A program made the position numbers and the translations under genes. Of a stretch of DNA of 60,010 bases, positions 1 through 8,439 are shown piece after piece (the first letter of the stretch is position 1; each line of letters opens with the position of its first letter). Source of the stretch: a virus. The DNA lies in IMG/VR virus record IMGVR_UViG_3300012000_000018, positions 1 through 60,010 of that record, one strand, 5' to 3'. Under the pieces are notes generated by a model that did no database searches, was not told the DNA's origin, and saw nothing but the letters and a program-made list of their open reading frames with translations.

Positions 1-704
<704 letters not shown>

Positions 705-712
705 ATTTACCC

Positions 713-1921
713 CTAGAGAAGGTCATACCAGCCGAGGGAAGACTTAACGTTTCCTGTTCCGCTGACTACTCTTACAGCAAGAACAAAGACATCACTTACT
801 GGAGTATCTGCATTTGTTCTTCCTAATTGAAAAGCAAAGTTTGCTGTATCTGCTCCACCAGAAGAAGTACTCTGGTTAGTAGCACCAAAGAATCCATCTA
901 ATAAATGCTCTCCGCCATCCATTGCAGTTCCAGAGATGTTGTATTCAACATTCTGACTTGCATGGGTAAGCCAAGAGCCGCCAGTAATTCTTGTTGGGTT
1001 CTTAATAAGTGCATACTCAAAATCGCCAGATGTAGTTGGAAATAGGTCAACTAGTCCTGGAACAATTACTGAATCTGTATGACCTGAAGCCATACGAATA
1101 GCAATAAGTGGGTAGTAGGTAGTTCCTACTGTGGCAGCACTTCTAATAACTGTCTTTGCATTGGTAGCCTTAAAATATCCTCCGTTAGAAATAACAGAGA
1201 CGCAGACTTGTTTCATTGTGCTTGAAGAAGCAGTTGTTCCTAAGTTTTCAATTTCATAGCGAACTGGAAGAGTTGCTGTAGTCATATAAACGCTGTCAAT
1301 GTGGTTAGCGTGGTCAAACTGATGACAGATAATAAAATATCCATCAATAGCAAAGCCCATTCGGACAGAGCCAACCCCTAGCCACTCGTACTCTGAAAAA
1401 AGAATCTGCGCCTTAGTAAGGTCTAAGACCATATCCGACATACCAGAGCCATCAAGTTTTTCAATATTCCACTCGGACTGAGGAACCTTAGTCTCAACAA
1501 CTTGACCAGTTATATAACTTCTCTTAACAAAGTAGATGTTGGTTCCATCTTGCTCTAGGTAGAAACCATTTTGACGACCAAAATACCCAGCACGCTGGCG
1601 CAGGTTGGTCTGAGGTGGGGCAAAGACAAAAGTCTGCATAACCTGTAAAGACTTGCCTGGTTGATAAGGAAATACTTTTTTGGTCTCTCGATACACCTTA
1701 GAACCAGAAGTTGTTGTGACGGTGAGAGCAGAACTGCTCTGATTTGCAATATGAGAGACCGTTGCTCCATTTGCTGTTATATCGCTGAAGTCACCATTTT
1801 CATTGTAGCGATGACTTGAATCAAAGAGGACATACCCGTCGGCTGTTTTGATGCGTCCGAACATATCGGTACGAAAAGAACCGTAACCGTTAGCCTTAAC
1901 ATTAGGGATTTTATCTCTCAT
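713..1921 (-). CDS. Virion structural protein, probable tail fibre or appendage component
   Basis: A 402-residue protein starting [20 protein letters not shown]. It is rich in Ser, Thr, Gly and aromatic residues with an alternating beta-type pattern throughout. No catalytic motif, signal peptide or membrane segment is visible. The low-complexity [10 protein letters not shown] stretch and the position just upstream of a collagen-like fibre gene suggest a tail or appendage protein like those of T4-type marine phages. The family assignment is inferred from composition and context. A hairpin terminator lies just upstream, between it and the next minus-strand gene. Confidence 0.65.
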   Translation of the reverse strand: MRDKIPNVKANGYGSFRTDMFGRIKTADGYVLFDSSHRYNENGDFSDITANGATVSHIANQSSSALTVTTTSGSKVYRETKKVFPYQPGKSLQVMQTFVFAPPQTNLRQRAGYFGRQNGFYLEQDGTNIYFVKRSYITGQVVETKVPQSEWNIEKLDGSGMSDMVLDLTKAQILFSEYEWLGVGSVRMGFAIDGYFIICHQFDHANHIDSVYMTTATLPVRYEIENLGTTASSSTMKQVCVSVISNGGYFKATNAKTVIRSAATVGTTYYPLIAIRMASGHTDSVIVPGLVDLFPTTSGDFEYALIKNPTRITGGSWLTHASQNVEYNISGTAMDGGEHLLDGFFGATNQSTSSGGADTANFAFQLGRTNADTPVSDVFVLAVRVVSGTGNVKSSLGWYDLL

Positions 1922-1938
1922 GTAAGCAGTTTACAGTA

Positions 1939-1966
1939 AGAAAGGCCCCCTGAAGGGAGCCTTTCT
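1939..1966. terminator. Hairpin terminator
   Basis: GAAAGGC pairs with GCCTTTC around an inner CCC/GGG and a TGAA loop. The flanks carry A and T runs, so it could act in both directions. It separates the 1981-2157 gene from the structural gene downstream. Confidence 0.65.
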
Positions 1967-1980
1967 CGTTGACGGATGGA

Positions 1981-2157
1981 CTAAAGATTACGAATTAGTC
2001 GTGCTACATACCTAAGAACTTCATTAGGGCGCCACGATGAATCTACTTCAATCTGCTCTACTTGTGTAGCAATCGCTTCTTTTTGTTTGCGTAGCGCTTC
2101 TTCGTGACCCCAACCATATTTAGGTTCTAGTGTGTGTTCATTAGGATTGGAGGACAT
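1981..2157 (-). CDS. Small hypothetical protein, 58 aa
   Basis: Starts MSSNPNEHTLEPKYGWGHEE and ends VARLIRNL. Its ATG lies inside the 3' end of the HTH gene 2141-2722 (17-bp overlap), which suggests translational coupling. It is charged and probably helical, with no recognised domain. Confidence 0.7.
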   Translation of the reverse strand: MSSNPNEHTLEPKYGWGHEEALRKQKEAIATQVEQIEVDSSWRPNEVLRYVARLIRNL

Positions 2158-2722
2158 AGCGGTTCTTTTTCAAGATTGGCTTGTAGCAAGTGCTATCTGA
2201 GTTATGGTTCTTCAAATAGCCATAGCGTGCCAAACGGAATCGCAATGAGCCGTGTGTTACTCCAAGATGTCGAGCCAAATTGCTAAGGTTGACTTTCTCT
2301 ACAGTAATTGCATAATTAATTAGAGACGTGTATTCCTCTGCTTGCTTACGATACTTTGGAGAATGCGAACGAACTTTTTGAGCCTGTGGCTGAAGTTCTA
2401 GTAGTTTTGCAAGAGTCTTAGCAGATGGATTATTGACAACTCTTGGAGCCTTGACTGGCTTTAGAGGCGGCAATGGCATTGGAAGTCCAGCAATAGATGC
2501 TCGTGACTTATCTGCGTTCTCGTAGTCATTATTGATAATTTGTCGAACTCGCTCACGAGTCAGTCCACCTGCTGCATCAGCAATGGATTGAAGACTCCAC
2601 GAGTTTTTTCGCAAGGCTTTGATATATTCATTTCGCTTGATGACATCGTCATCAATCTTTTTAAATGCTGCAACTACATCCTTTGGTAGGGTGATGTTGC
2701 TCTTGTAATAAGGGCTAGTCAT
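2141..2722 (-). CDS. Double helix-turn-helix DNA-binding protein, sigma-region-4-like (paralog 1)
   Basis: 193 residues with two HTH segments. The N-terminal one (about residues 40-65) ends in TRERVRQI, the recognition-helix signature of sigma-70 region 4. The C-terminal one (about 140-170) contains NLARHLGVTHGSLRFRLARYGY. The same two blocks, with a shared LLEL-P-AQ-VR-H-YR-EYT linker, occur in the 203-residue protein at 43672-44283, so the two are paralogs; the protein at 48343-48843 is a more distant relative. It probably binds DNA as a regulator or sigma-like factor; its role is unknown. A TTGCAT -35 and a CRP-like half site lie upstream. Confidence 0.75.
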   Translation of the reverse strand: MTSPYYKSNITLPKDVVAAFKKIDDDVIKRNEYIKALRKNSWSLQSIADAAGGLTRERVRQIINNDYENADKSRASIAGLPMPLPPLKPVKAPRVVNNPSAKTLAKLLELQPQAQKVRSHSPKYRKQAEEYTSLINYAITVEKVNLSNLARHLGVTHGSLRFRLARYGYLKNHNSDSTCYKPILKKNRYVLQS

Positions 2723-2762
2723 TTTTTCTTTTCCTTTCGGGGAAGTGTGTCTTTCCGTCGTG

Positions 2763-2797
2763 TATGTATTACATCACATTTAGACATAGGGATGCAA
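2763..2797 (-). promoter_or_regulatory. Possible promoter of the HTH gene with CRP-like half site
   Basis: On the minus strand TTGCAT (2797-2792) precedes TGTGATGTAATACATA, in which TGTGANNTA matches half of the CRP/GlxR consensus and TGTAAT could be the -10. The -35 resembles those of the minus-strand genes at 44-46 kb. Confidence 0.4.
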
Positions 2798-2819
2798 GTT
2801 GTAAATTACTTACCTGACT

Positions 2820-3086
2820 TTAAGATAAGTTGTTGGGGTGTTGCTTGAGCGTAACTAGCCACTCACAAATGTTGTCTAGCCCGAAGCCTTGCATATCTTC
2901 AGCGCCTAAAAGTTCTTCTAATTTATGTAAATAAAAGGAAAGTTCTTTATGTGGGATTTCCGTCTTTTCTTGGATATATTTGTACATTCCCTCAAGAATT
3001 TCCTGAATAAAGACAGGGTCAGACGAGATAAAGCCATTGTCATAGACAATCTTCTTAAAGTTGCTATCTTCCTCCGCGGGGTCCAT
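2820..3086 (-). CDS. Hypothetical acidic protein, 88 aa
   Basis: Starts MDPAEEDSNFKKIVYDNGF and reads as a soluble helical protein (EILEGMYKYIQEKTEIPHKEL). No motif is recognised. It is preferred over an overlapping frame on the same strand because of its balanced composition. No Shine-Dalgarno sequence precedes its ATG, so it may be leaderless. It diverges from the plus-strand gene at 3115 across only 28 bp. Confidence 0.6.
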   Translation of the reverse strand: MDPAEEDSNFKKIVYDNGFISSDPVFIQEILEGMYKYIQEKTEIPHKELSFYLHKLEELLGAEDMQGFGLDNICEWLVTLKQHPNNLS

Positions 3087-3114
3087 ACTATAAGTGTAAT
3101 GGTAGAGTACAGAG

Positions 3115-3516
3115 ATGATAGTAGGTTATGAGCAAACACAGAGAATCTGGCAGCAGATTAATGAAGAACTCCAAGGGTCCCGTATTGAGAGTGTTGATAC
3201 GAGTACTGGCAATTTACATATTTATGTGGCTGGTCGGAAGAATGAGTGGGTATTAGTTATTGCTGGTCGGATGTCTATTGCATCTAACCCTGCTATGCCA
3301 GACGAGATGGGATTATCCCCAGAATTTTTTGTTAATCACTTTGTTAATCAATTATCTTCCACTTTTGCAGAACCAACATATTTTGATGTTGATAAAGAAA
3401 ATAAATTTGTAAGCATTGACAATGCAAGTATTGAATTATTGGGTCAGCAATTTTCTTTCATGCTCCAATGTGAAAAATTTGGCTTCTCGATGGTAAACGA
3501 CGACTCCGAAGAATAA
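3115..3516 (+). CDS. Hypothetical protein, 133 aa
   Basis: Starts MIVGYEQTQRIWQQINEEL. It has an alpha/beta pattern with a central hydrophobic strand (NEWVLVIAGRM) and an acidic tail, and no recognised domain. It has no clear ribosome site, and TA-rich -10-like sequence lies close to the ATG, so it may be leaderless. It precedes the Mom-like gene by 10 bp and is probably in its operon. Confidence 0.65.
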   Translation: MIVGYEQTQRIWQQINEELQGSRIESVDTSTGNLHIYVAGRKNEWVLVIAGRMSIASNPAMPDEMGLSPEFFVNHFVNQLSSTFAEPTYFDVDKENKFVSIDNASIELLGQQFSFMLQCEKFGFSMVNDDSEE

Positions 3517-3526
3517 GAAGTTCCTC

Positions 3527-4165
3527 ATGGGGTTTAAAGAGGAATATCAAGTTCTACCTATTTCATACCAGTTTGCTATGGGAATAGTTGTAGAAAAACA
3601 CTACTTACATCGTAAATGTCCAGTAAGTCATGCTTTTGGTTTATTTAAAGTAGGAGATGACAACGAGTGTTATGGGGTTGTTACTTATGGAGTCAGCCCC
3701 TCTTCAACTCTTCTTAAAGGAATTTGTGGTCCAGAGGAATATCAAAATGTTTATGAACTTAACCGTCTTTGGGTAGACGACAGTGTTCCTAAGAATGGGG
3801 AGAGTTACTTAGTCTCTAATAGTATGAAAACATTAAACAAAGAAATTATTGTCTCTTTTGCAGATACATCACAGGGGCACGTTGGCATTATTTATCAAGC
3901 CACAAACTTCTTGTATACAGGATTGTCGTCAAAGTTTCGTGACCCAAAGGTCAAAGGTAAGGAAAACCAACACCACGCTACATACGCTAATGGTTTAACA
4001 AATGCTCAAGTTATTGAAAAGTTTGGGGCCGACAATGTTTACTTTGTAGACCGTCCTCGTAAGCACCGATACATTTACTTCAATTGCAGTAAAACAAGGC
4101 GCAAAGAGTTGCTTAAGAAACTTCGGTATCAGGTTCTTCCATATCCAAAGGGTCCGCTGGAATAA
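3527..4165 (+). CDS. Mom-like DNA modification protein (GNAT-like fold)
   Basis: 212 residues. The block ELNRLWVDDSVPKNGESYL followed by VSFADTSQGHVGIIYQATNF, and a later NVYFVDRPRKHRYIYF, resemble phage proteins of the Mu Mom family. Mom converts adenine in phage DNA to N6-carbamoylmethyladenine, which blocks many restriction enzymes. The S-F-A-D then Q-G-H-x-G-x-I-Y pattern is the part recognised; the family call is from memory. It would pair functionally with the ArdC-like domain at the far right. Its 3' end overlaps the convergent DUF7455-like gene by 53 bp. Confidence 0.65.
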   Translation: MGFKEEYQVLPISYQFAMGIVVEKHYLHRKCPVSHAFGLFKVGDDNECYGVVTYGVSPSSTLLKGICGPEEYQNVYELNRLWVDDSVPKNGESYLVSNSMKTLNKEIIVSFADTSQGHVGIIYQATNFLYTGLSSKFRDPKVKGKENQHHATYANGLTNAQVIEKFGADNVYFVDRPRKHRYIYFNCSKTRRKELLKKLRYQVLPYPKGPLE

Positions 4166-4349
4166 CATCAGTCTCGTCAAAAATATCAGAGGCAATATCC
4201 ACTAAAGCAGACTCGTGCTCGTAGAAGTGATGACCGCAGAAATAAAGTTCACCTACCGATAAAAATACTAAAAACTTTGCCTGTGCAATACACCTATCGC
4301 AACGGTCTTTAGGGGATAAAACTTTTTCTTCTTGGATTGCAGCAACCAC
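4113..4349 (-). CDS. DUF7455-like zinc-binding protein
   Basis: 78 residues with DRCDRCIAQAKFLV followed by ELYFCGHHFYEHE. The C-x2-C and C-G-H-H pairs form a probable zinc site typical of DUF7455 proteins of actinobacteria and their phages. The tail is acidic. Its start coincides with the stop of the DUF3039 gene upstream, so the two form an operon; its end overlaps the Mom-like gene on the other strand. Confidence 0.8.
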   Translation of the reverse strand: MVAAIQEEKVLSPKDRCDRCIAQAKFLVFLSVGELYFCGHHFYEHESALVDIASDIFDETDVIPADPLDMEEPDTEVS

Positions 4350-4585
4350 TATAGATTTCCCATCTTTTCATATTCTTCTTTGCAGAGTGGACAGATTGGA
4401 TATTTCTCGGGGTCACGGGACGGAACCCAGACTTTGCCACAGAGTGCGATAACTGGGTAACCATTTATCAACGCCTCTGTGACTTCGTCCTTATCAACGT
4501 AATGGGCAAAACGGTCATGGTCACCGCTATCTGTATCTATGCGAGTGTCTGTGTCGGTCTCATAGGCCATTTTGCTCATAGCCAA
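4349..4585 (-). CDS. DUF3039 domain protein
   Basis: 78 residues containing RFAHYVDKDEVTEAL, GYPVIALCGKVWVPSRDP and YPICPLCKEEYE. The ALCGKVWVP block and following C-x2-C are the hallmark of DUF3039, a small probable zinc protein almost confined to actinobacteria and their phages. Its function is unknown. It is one of the best host indicators in this window. Confidence 0.88.
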   Translation of the reverse strand: MAMSKMAYETDTDTRIDTDSGDHDRFAHYVDKDEVTEALINGYPVIALCGKVWVPSRDPEKYPICPLCKEEYEKMGNL

Positions 4586-4587
4586 TT

Positions 4588-5532
4588 TTAATAGGTAATC
4601 GGTACTAGTGATTTGAGAACAAGTTCTTTAGGCATAAATGCTAGATGTGATGAAACATCTTTACTTCCATAAGAGATGACAAACTCTTTATCAGTTGATA
4701 CTATTCCAGCAGCAAACTCGACTCCTGGTTGAAAAAAGTGAAAGCCAGCAGAAAGCGCAATGATGTGACCTTTTTGATTGTATTGTGCAAAATGATGAGC
4801 ATAGTTTCTATGATGACTACTTACAGTGCTAAAAGTTTGACGTGAGAATAGATTCTCTGTTTTACCCCACATACGATGAACAACTGCTAGATATGTTCCG
4901 TCATCAAGTAAGAGAAGGTTGGTGTTACCACGCAAAGCAGAAATATCTGGATGGTCAGTCATCCATGTAGATAGCACCCCATCTTTAATAGTTGCGTTAG
5001 GCCCATAAATAAAATCAAAGTTTGGGTTTGGCTCTGGTGGTGCCATCCAGTTTTTCTCTGGGCGTTTTACATCAATGCCAGGAAACTTTTCTACTGAAAC
5101 AACTTTAGTTGCTTTCTTATCAAGATGACCTACAACCATGCGTGCCACAGGGGTATGCGCTTCCATCATCACGGCAGTAAATTTCCAGTGGTCTTTGTCC
5201 CAAAGAAGTTTAGGGTCTTCTAGACCACGAACAACAGCAACATCTAACTTAGAGGTATCAATTTGACGCAGGTCTTTTAAATTAAAGTTTTTATCTAAGT
5301 CAGCAAACCAAAAATGACTTTTAATAGTTCCTGTAGAAGTTGTTACTGTGTAGGCACCATCTGGAGTAATTACATAGTTACTTGAGCGAATTGCAAGAGC
5401 ATAGCCTTTACGACCAGCCTTACCTATTGAGGGGTTGGTGGCGGACCAGAACTTATCGTCTGGTTTAACAAAGCGACGAAGGTCTTTAATCCTTCCGCCA
5501 AGTTCTTCAAAGGTTGGGTATGTATGCTTCAT
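4588..5532 (-). CDS. GH130-like glycoside phosphorylase/hydrolase, five-bladed propeller type
   Basis: 314 residues. VRGLEDPKLLWD, RPEKNWMAP, FIYGPN, GTYLAVVHRMW and QPGVEFAAGI follow the order of conserved loops in GH130-like beta-propellers that act on beta-mannosides and related sugars. In a phage it may modify host or virion glycans. Activity is not proven: only the fold-level pattern is seen. It abuts the methyltransferase gene upstream (shared base at 5532), so the two are translated together. Confidence 0.6.
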   Translation of the reverse strand: MKHTYPTFEELGGRIKDLRRFVKPDDKFWSATNPSIGKAGRKGYALAIRSSNYVITPDGAYTVTTSTGTIKSHFWFADLDKNFNLKDLRQIDTSKLDVAVVRGLEDPKLLWDKDHWKFTAVMMEAHTPVARMVVGHLDKKATKVVSVEKFPGIDVKRPEKNWMAPPEPNPNFDFIYGPNATIKDGVLSTWMTDHPDISALRGNTNLLLLDDGTYLAVVHRMWGKTENLFSRQTFSTVSSHHRNYAHHFAQYNQKGHIIALSAGFHFFQPGVEFAAGIVSTDKEFVISYGSKDVSSHLAFMPKELVLKSLVPITY

Positions 5533-6320
5533 TAGTCTGCGTAAATCACTTTCGGGTGTCTATCAACTACGCCACTCTTCTTGTGAGCAACGGTAAATAT
5601 GTTATCGCCTGTATGAGTAAGTTGATAACCTGCTGCTTCCAACCTATGAATATCTGTGTAGTTTGGCTCTTCAAACGAGTTCTCTGTCCAAATAGTTCCG
5701 TCAAAACCTGCTGCTTTAATAACCTGCATAACGCTATGAATGCTGTATTCGTAGTTGTGCCTGTATAGGGAGCGGTCATGGCGATATTGCATATAAAAAT
5801 AAGGCTCTACACCTCTAAGCATTTTTGTAATAGACCAAGTGCTTACTGCGTTGGGGGTAGTGAGAATGAGGGTTCCTAAATCTTTGGTAACTCTATTTAC
5901 TTCTGAAAGCATATGCATTGGGTCAACCTCCATATGCTCAAGGACCTCTGTACAAAGAACAAAATCAAAATGCTCACTAACAAACATAAAACCTTGCTCT
6001 TCAATATTAATACGAGCCACTTGAACTTCTACTGATTGGTTATTAAGAGTAAAGGTGTCTACACCCATAGGAGGCTTTTCTAAATTAAAATCAGTAACAA
6101 TAACTTCTAAATCTGGGCAAAGTTTGGAAAGAGCAATTGGAATAAGACCAGTTGTTCCAATCTCAAGCAGTCTGCCCTTTGGTTGCATATCTATAAGAAT
6201 TTGTAGTGTTCTTGCCATACGACGCTTATGGTTGTTGTGGTAAGTATCGTCAGGAGATATAAGAGACTCTAATATCTCTTTAATCTCTGGAGAAATACTT
6301 GCGTATGGATTATTAATCAT
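5532..6320 (-). CDS. Class I SAM-dependent methyltransferase
   Basis: 262 residues. Motif I is LLEIGTTGLIPIAL (about 51-64), followed by an acidic strand end VIVTDFN. The DFVLCTEVLEHME block (about 115-127) and LGTLILTTPNA complete a Rossmann methyltransferase of the Methyltransf_11/23 type. The substrate is unknown; linkage to the GH130-like gene suggests a sugar or small molecule rather than DNA. No target-recognition domain is visible. Confidence 0.85.
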   Translation of the reverse strand: MINNPYASISPEIKEILESLISPDDTYHNNHKRRMARTLQILIDMQPKGRLLEIGTTGLIPIALSKLCPDLEVIVTDFNLEKPPMGVDTFTLNNQSVEVQVARINIEEQGFMFVSEHFDFVLCTEVLEHMEVDPMHMLSEVNRVTKDLGTLILTTPNAVSTWSITKMLRGVEPYFYMQYRHDRSLYRHNYEYSIHSVMQVIKAAGFDGTIWTENSFEEPNYTDIHRLEAAGYQLTHTGDNIFTVAHKKSGVVDRHPKVIYAD

Positions 6321-6360
6321 GTTTGTAGTCTATGCGAGAACAAAGATAAAAGTGGCTGTG

Positions 6361-6431
6361 AGCGAGTGACCAGAATCGAACTGGCACTATCTGCTTGGAA
6401 GGCAGATGCACTACCATTATGCAACACTCGC
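6361..6431 (-). tRNA. tRNA-Gly (anticodon UCC)
   Basis: Read on the minus strand it begins GCGAGTG and closes with CACTCGC. The anticodon arm is TCTGC-CTTCCAA-GCAGA and the T arm CCAGTTCGATTCTGG. Length is 71 nt and CCA is not encoded. It decodes GGA and possibly other GGN codons. Confidence 0.93.
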
Positions 6432-6483
6432 GTTGAAGCAGTTTTACGACTTGCTCAGGTCGTAAGGCTGAGGCACGTTTAGG

Positions 6484-6510
6484 GAAGAGGCCCCTATCGG
6501 AGGGGTTTCC
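6484..6510 (-). terminator. Hairpin after the Hsp20 gene
   Basis: CCCCT (6491-6495) pairs with AGGGG (6501-6505), extended by G-U and A-U pairs. It lies just beyond the Hsp20 stop. The following T run is poor, so termination is only likely. Confidence 0.4.
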
Positions 6511-6526
6511 CCCTCAGCACTTAAAC

Positions 6527-7000
6527 TTACCTTACAACAATTGTGCGAGGTTTTTTGTCTTCAGGAAGTTCTCTTTTAATCTTGACAGTGAGAATTCCAT
6601 CAGTAAATTTTGCTGATTCCACTTCAACATAATCTGCCAAAGCAAAAGTATGTTTAAAGTTTCTAGCAGCAATGCCTTTATGGACATAATGAGAGATGTC
6701 TTCTTTATCCTTTTTGCCTTCAATTGTTAGGGTCTGCTCCTGCTGGATGATTTCAATATCGTCCTTGGAGAACCCTGCAATAGCCATCTCGATGGTGTAA
6801 TCATCTTCGTCATTCTTGATGATGTTGTATGGCGGATAAGAAGTAGTTGAGATTGAGTTGTGGAAGTTATTCAAAATATCCCAGTGGCGGTCAAAACCGA
6901 TAGCCCAGTTGTTGATATTTGGAAGCCAAGTTGTATTGGCTGTTGTTGTTGTTGATGGGGATGTGATGTATGTCTGGTAATTGCTTACTTCTTTAGACAT
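6527..7000 (-). CDS. hsp20: Hsp20 / alpha-crystallin small heat-shock protein
   Basis: 157 residues. The first 55 are variable and Thr/Asn-rich. The alpha-crystallin domain (about 56-150) contains YTIEMAIAGFSKDDIEI, YVHKGIAARNFKHTFALAD, DGILTVKIKRELPEDKKPR and a final IVVR. This is the phage Hsp20 form found in T4-like cyanophages, an ATP-independent holdase that may protect phage or host proteins during infection. It stands alone between the tRNA-Gly and a divergent small gene. Confidence 0.93.
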   Translation of the reverse strand: MSKEVSNYQTYITSPSTTTTANTTWLPNINNWAIGFDRHWDILNNFHNSISTTSYPPYNIIKNDEDDYTIEMAIAGFSKDDIEIIQQEQTLTIEGKKDKEDISHYVHKGIAARNFKHTFALADYVEVESAKFTDGILTVKIKRELPEDKKPRTIVVR

Positions 7001-7104
7001 GGTTGTGCCTACTTTCTGCTATCCCGTTAGGCGATAGCGCTCTAATCCCACTCCGTTTGGCAGTGGTCCATCTAGTATAACAAAAAATAAGGTAGGATTA
7101 TTTC

Positions 7105-7263
7105 ATGGCTAAAGGAAACGCAGGTAAAAGCGCCCCAGCAAAAGTAATGACTGGGCAGAACCGTCCCAATGGGAAGGCTTATAAGAAGTTTATTAAGACT
7201 TTAGTATTTGACGAGCGCCGTGGTCGTCACAAGATGGTGCGTGTTCCAAACCCTAAAGGGTAA
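7105..7263 (+). CDS. Small basic protein, 52 aa
   Basis: Starts MAKGNAGKSAPAKVMTGQNR and ends MVRVPNPKG. It is strongly basic (many Lys and Arg), which suggests nucleic-acid binding. An AAGGTAGGA-type ribosome site and a TATAAC -10-like box precede it. It is a lone plus-strand gene inside a minus-strand region, diverging from Hsp20. Confidence 0.7.
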   Translation: MAKGNAGKSAPAKVMTGQNRPNGKAYKKFIKTLVFDERRGRHKMVRVPNPKG

Positions 7264-7270
7264 CAACTTG

Positions 7271-7343
7271 CTGACCTGGGAGGGCTCGAACCTCCGACTT
7301 AGGAATTAACAGTTCCTCACTCTGCCAACTGAGTTACAGGTCA
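7271..7343 (-). tRNA. tRNA-Asn (anticodon GUU)
   Basis: On the minus strand TGACCTG pairs with CAGGTCA. The anticodon arm is AGGAA-CTGTTAA-TTCCT and the T arm GGAGG-TTCGAGC-CCTCC. Length is 73 nt with a G discriminator and no encoded CCA. Confidence 0.93.
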
Positions 7344-7465
7344 TCGTTTTCTTCGTGCTTTGCTTCGCACTGGCGTGCTAAGTCTGGTACAACAAACATT
7401 TTCTGGCAATAAAAACACTGCCACCTTTTTAGGCGCTCGCGTTCTTTATCTTCGTAGTAGGACAA
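7334..7465 (-). CDS. Micro zinc-finger protein, 43 aa (TTG start)
   Basis: Reads (M)SYYEDKERERLKRWQCFYCQ and ends with QCEAKHEENDDL, giving C17, C20, C33 and H37 as a possible zinc site. A GGAGG ribosome site formed by the end of the FmdB-like gene lies 4 nt before the TTG. The stop lies 10 nt inside the tRNA-Asn gene, so transcript processing would clip it; this lowers confidence. Confidence 0.55.
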   Translation of the reverse strand: MSYYEDKERERLKRWQCFYCQKMFVVPDLARQCEAKHEENDDL

Positions 7466-7645
7466 CTATCCTCCAGTTGAGTAGAAACCACGACCCTTAA
7501 ACATTGCTGGAGGAGAGTTGTAGATGCGCTTTAAGTTGGCATTACATTCTGGAGCAGAACAACTAAAAATTGTTTGTTCTTCAGCCATAGGACGTTCTTG
7601 AATGTTGTAATGTCCTTCGTCACATTCGTACTCGTAAGTTGCCAT
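7466..7645 (-). CDS. FmdB-like zinc-ribbon protein, 59 aa
   Basis: MATYEYECDEGHYNIQERPM, then FSCSAPECNANLKRIYNSPP, matches the FmdB/CxxC regulatory-type zinc ribbon with its usual C-terminal K-R-I-Y-N-S-P-P. The start at 7645 is chosen because the family begins at MATYEYEC and because TAATG overlaps the upstream micro-gene. Its role is unknown. Confidence 0.82.
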   Translation of the reverse strand: MATYEYECDEGHYNIQERPMAEEQTIFSCSAPECNANLKRIYNSPPAMFKGRGFYSTGG

Positions 7646-7740
7646 TATTTTCCGTATTTCATCCAAATATACATAACTGTCATTCCGCAGCCCATACCCA
7701 TTAAAGGAAGGAATATGGCTAACCAACTATCGCTACACAT
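7645..7740 (-). CDS. Membrane micro-protein, 31 aa
   Basis: MCSDSWLAIFLPLMGMGCGM followed by TVMYIWMKYGK: one hydrophobic segment with a Lys end. Its TAA overlaps the FmdB-like ATG (TAATG), supporting real translation. It belongs to a chain of coupled membrane micro-genes next to the lipoprotein gene. Confidence 0.6.
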   Translation of the reverse strand: MCSDSWLAIFLPLMGMGCGMTVMYIWMKYGK

Positions 7741-7764
7741 AGGAGTAGGGTAGCACTTTAACTA

Positions 7765-7866
7765 CTAGTCTTCCTTTGTAAAGAAGTAAATTGCTTCTCC
7801 TAGAAGATACCCTGCTAAGGCAACTGCGCCAATGTATTTTACAAACATAAGCAAAGAAGCAAGCAT
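7765..7866 (-). CDS. Membrane micro-protein, 33 aa
   Basis: MLASLLMFVKYIGAVALAGY then LLGEAIYFFTKED: a single hydrophobic span with an acidic tail, holin-like in size and shape. TAATG overlap couples it to the 2-TM gene upstream. It is a candidate lysis accessory by context only. Confidence 0.65.
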   Translation of the reverse strand: MLASLLMFVKYIGAVALAGYLLGEAIYFFTKED

Positions 7867-8165
7867 TATTTTGGCTCCTCGTCTACTTTAGTTCCAGCAG
7901 CAGATGTTCCATTGAGCATAAAGCCAGAAATAACGCCTACAAGAAATGAAATAGTGGTAGAGAGAAGGCTAAAGAAAGCCTTATCGTTTTCAGATTGGAC
8001 TGCACCAAGAGGCTGAGTTACAAATGTAACTGCATAGATAATTGCCATCGTGGCAACAAACACTGTAGATGCCAGCATGATGCCAACAATAAAGCGAAGA
8101 CGAGTATTAAGTTCGTCTGTAGTGTAACGCTTTCTAGTTTTACTACTTCTTGGCAGTTGAGGCAT
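7866..8165 (-). CDS. Two-TM membrane protein, possible holin-like
   Basis: About 99 residues from MPQLPRSSKTRKRYTTDELN. Two hydrophobic segments (FIVGIMLASTVFVATMAIIY and LLSTTISFLVGVISGFML) follow a basic N-terminus; the tail is charged. An ATG 21 nt upstream (8186) is also possible. It overlaps the lipoprotein gene by about 20 bp. The arrangement of membrane protein, micro-TM protein and lipoprotein recalls holin/spanin-like sets, but no family match is claimed. Confidence 0.65.
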   Translation of the reverse strand: MPQLPRSSKTRKRYTTDELNTRLRFIVGIMLASTVFVATMAIIYAVTFVTQPLGAVQSENDKAFFSLLSTTISFLVGVISGFMLNGTSAAGTKVDEEPK

Positions 8166-8385
8166 CGTTATATTCCGTATCTTCATCGTAGAGTGGTGTT
8201 CCTCTCATTACATCTTTGGTGCAAATGCCATAACCTTCGCAGTTAGGGTAGGTGCAATCTGGAGTTTCCCAATTAGCAGGGTCTTGACATGGATAGCGAT
8301 AGACCTCTTTGAAGTTATACTTACACCCAGTAAGACCTGTTAGGCATAGCCCGACCAAACCTACTACAAATAGTTTCTTAAACAC
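8143..8385 (-). CDS. Lipoprotein, 80 aa
   Basis: From GTG at 8385 the protein reads MFKKLFVVGLVGLCLTGLTG then Cys21, a signal peptide with an LTGC-type lipobox. The mature part is rich in Cys, Tyr, Asp and Pro. This start is chosen because GGGAGG lies 6 nt upstream; a GTG at 8403 has no ribosome site. It may be a lysis lipoprotein or a superinfection-exclusion lipoprotein. Its ribosome site is inside a strong hairpin (8388-8425). Confidence 0.75.
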   Translation of the reverse strand: MFKKLFVVGLVGLCLTGLTGCKYNFKEVYRYPCQDPANWETPDCTYPNCEGYGICTKDVMRGTPLYDEDTEYNDASTAKK

Positions 8386-8387
8386 AA

Positions 8388-8425
8388 ACGTCCTCCCACC
8401 CACTATTTTACGGGTAGAAGGACGT
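8388..8425 (-). promoter_or_regulatory. Hairpin covering the lipoprotein ribosome-binding site
   Basis: On the minus strand ACGTCCT pairs with AGGACGT and ACCC with GGGT. The 3' arm contains the GGGAGG ribosome site of the lipoprotein gene. It could terminate the SpeD transcript or hide the ribosome site. Confidence 0.55.
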
Positions 8426-8439
8426 GGTGAGATTCTGGT

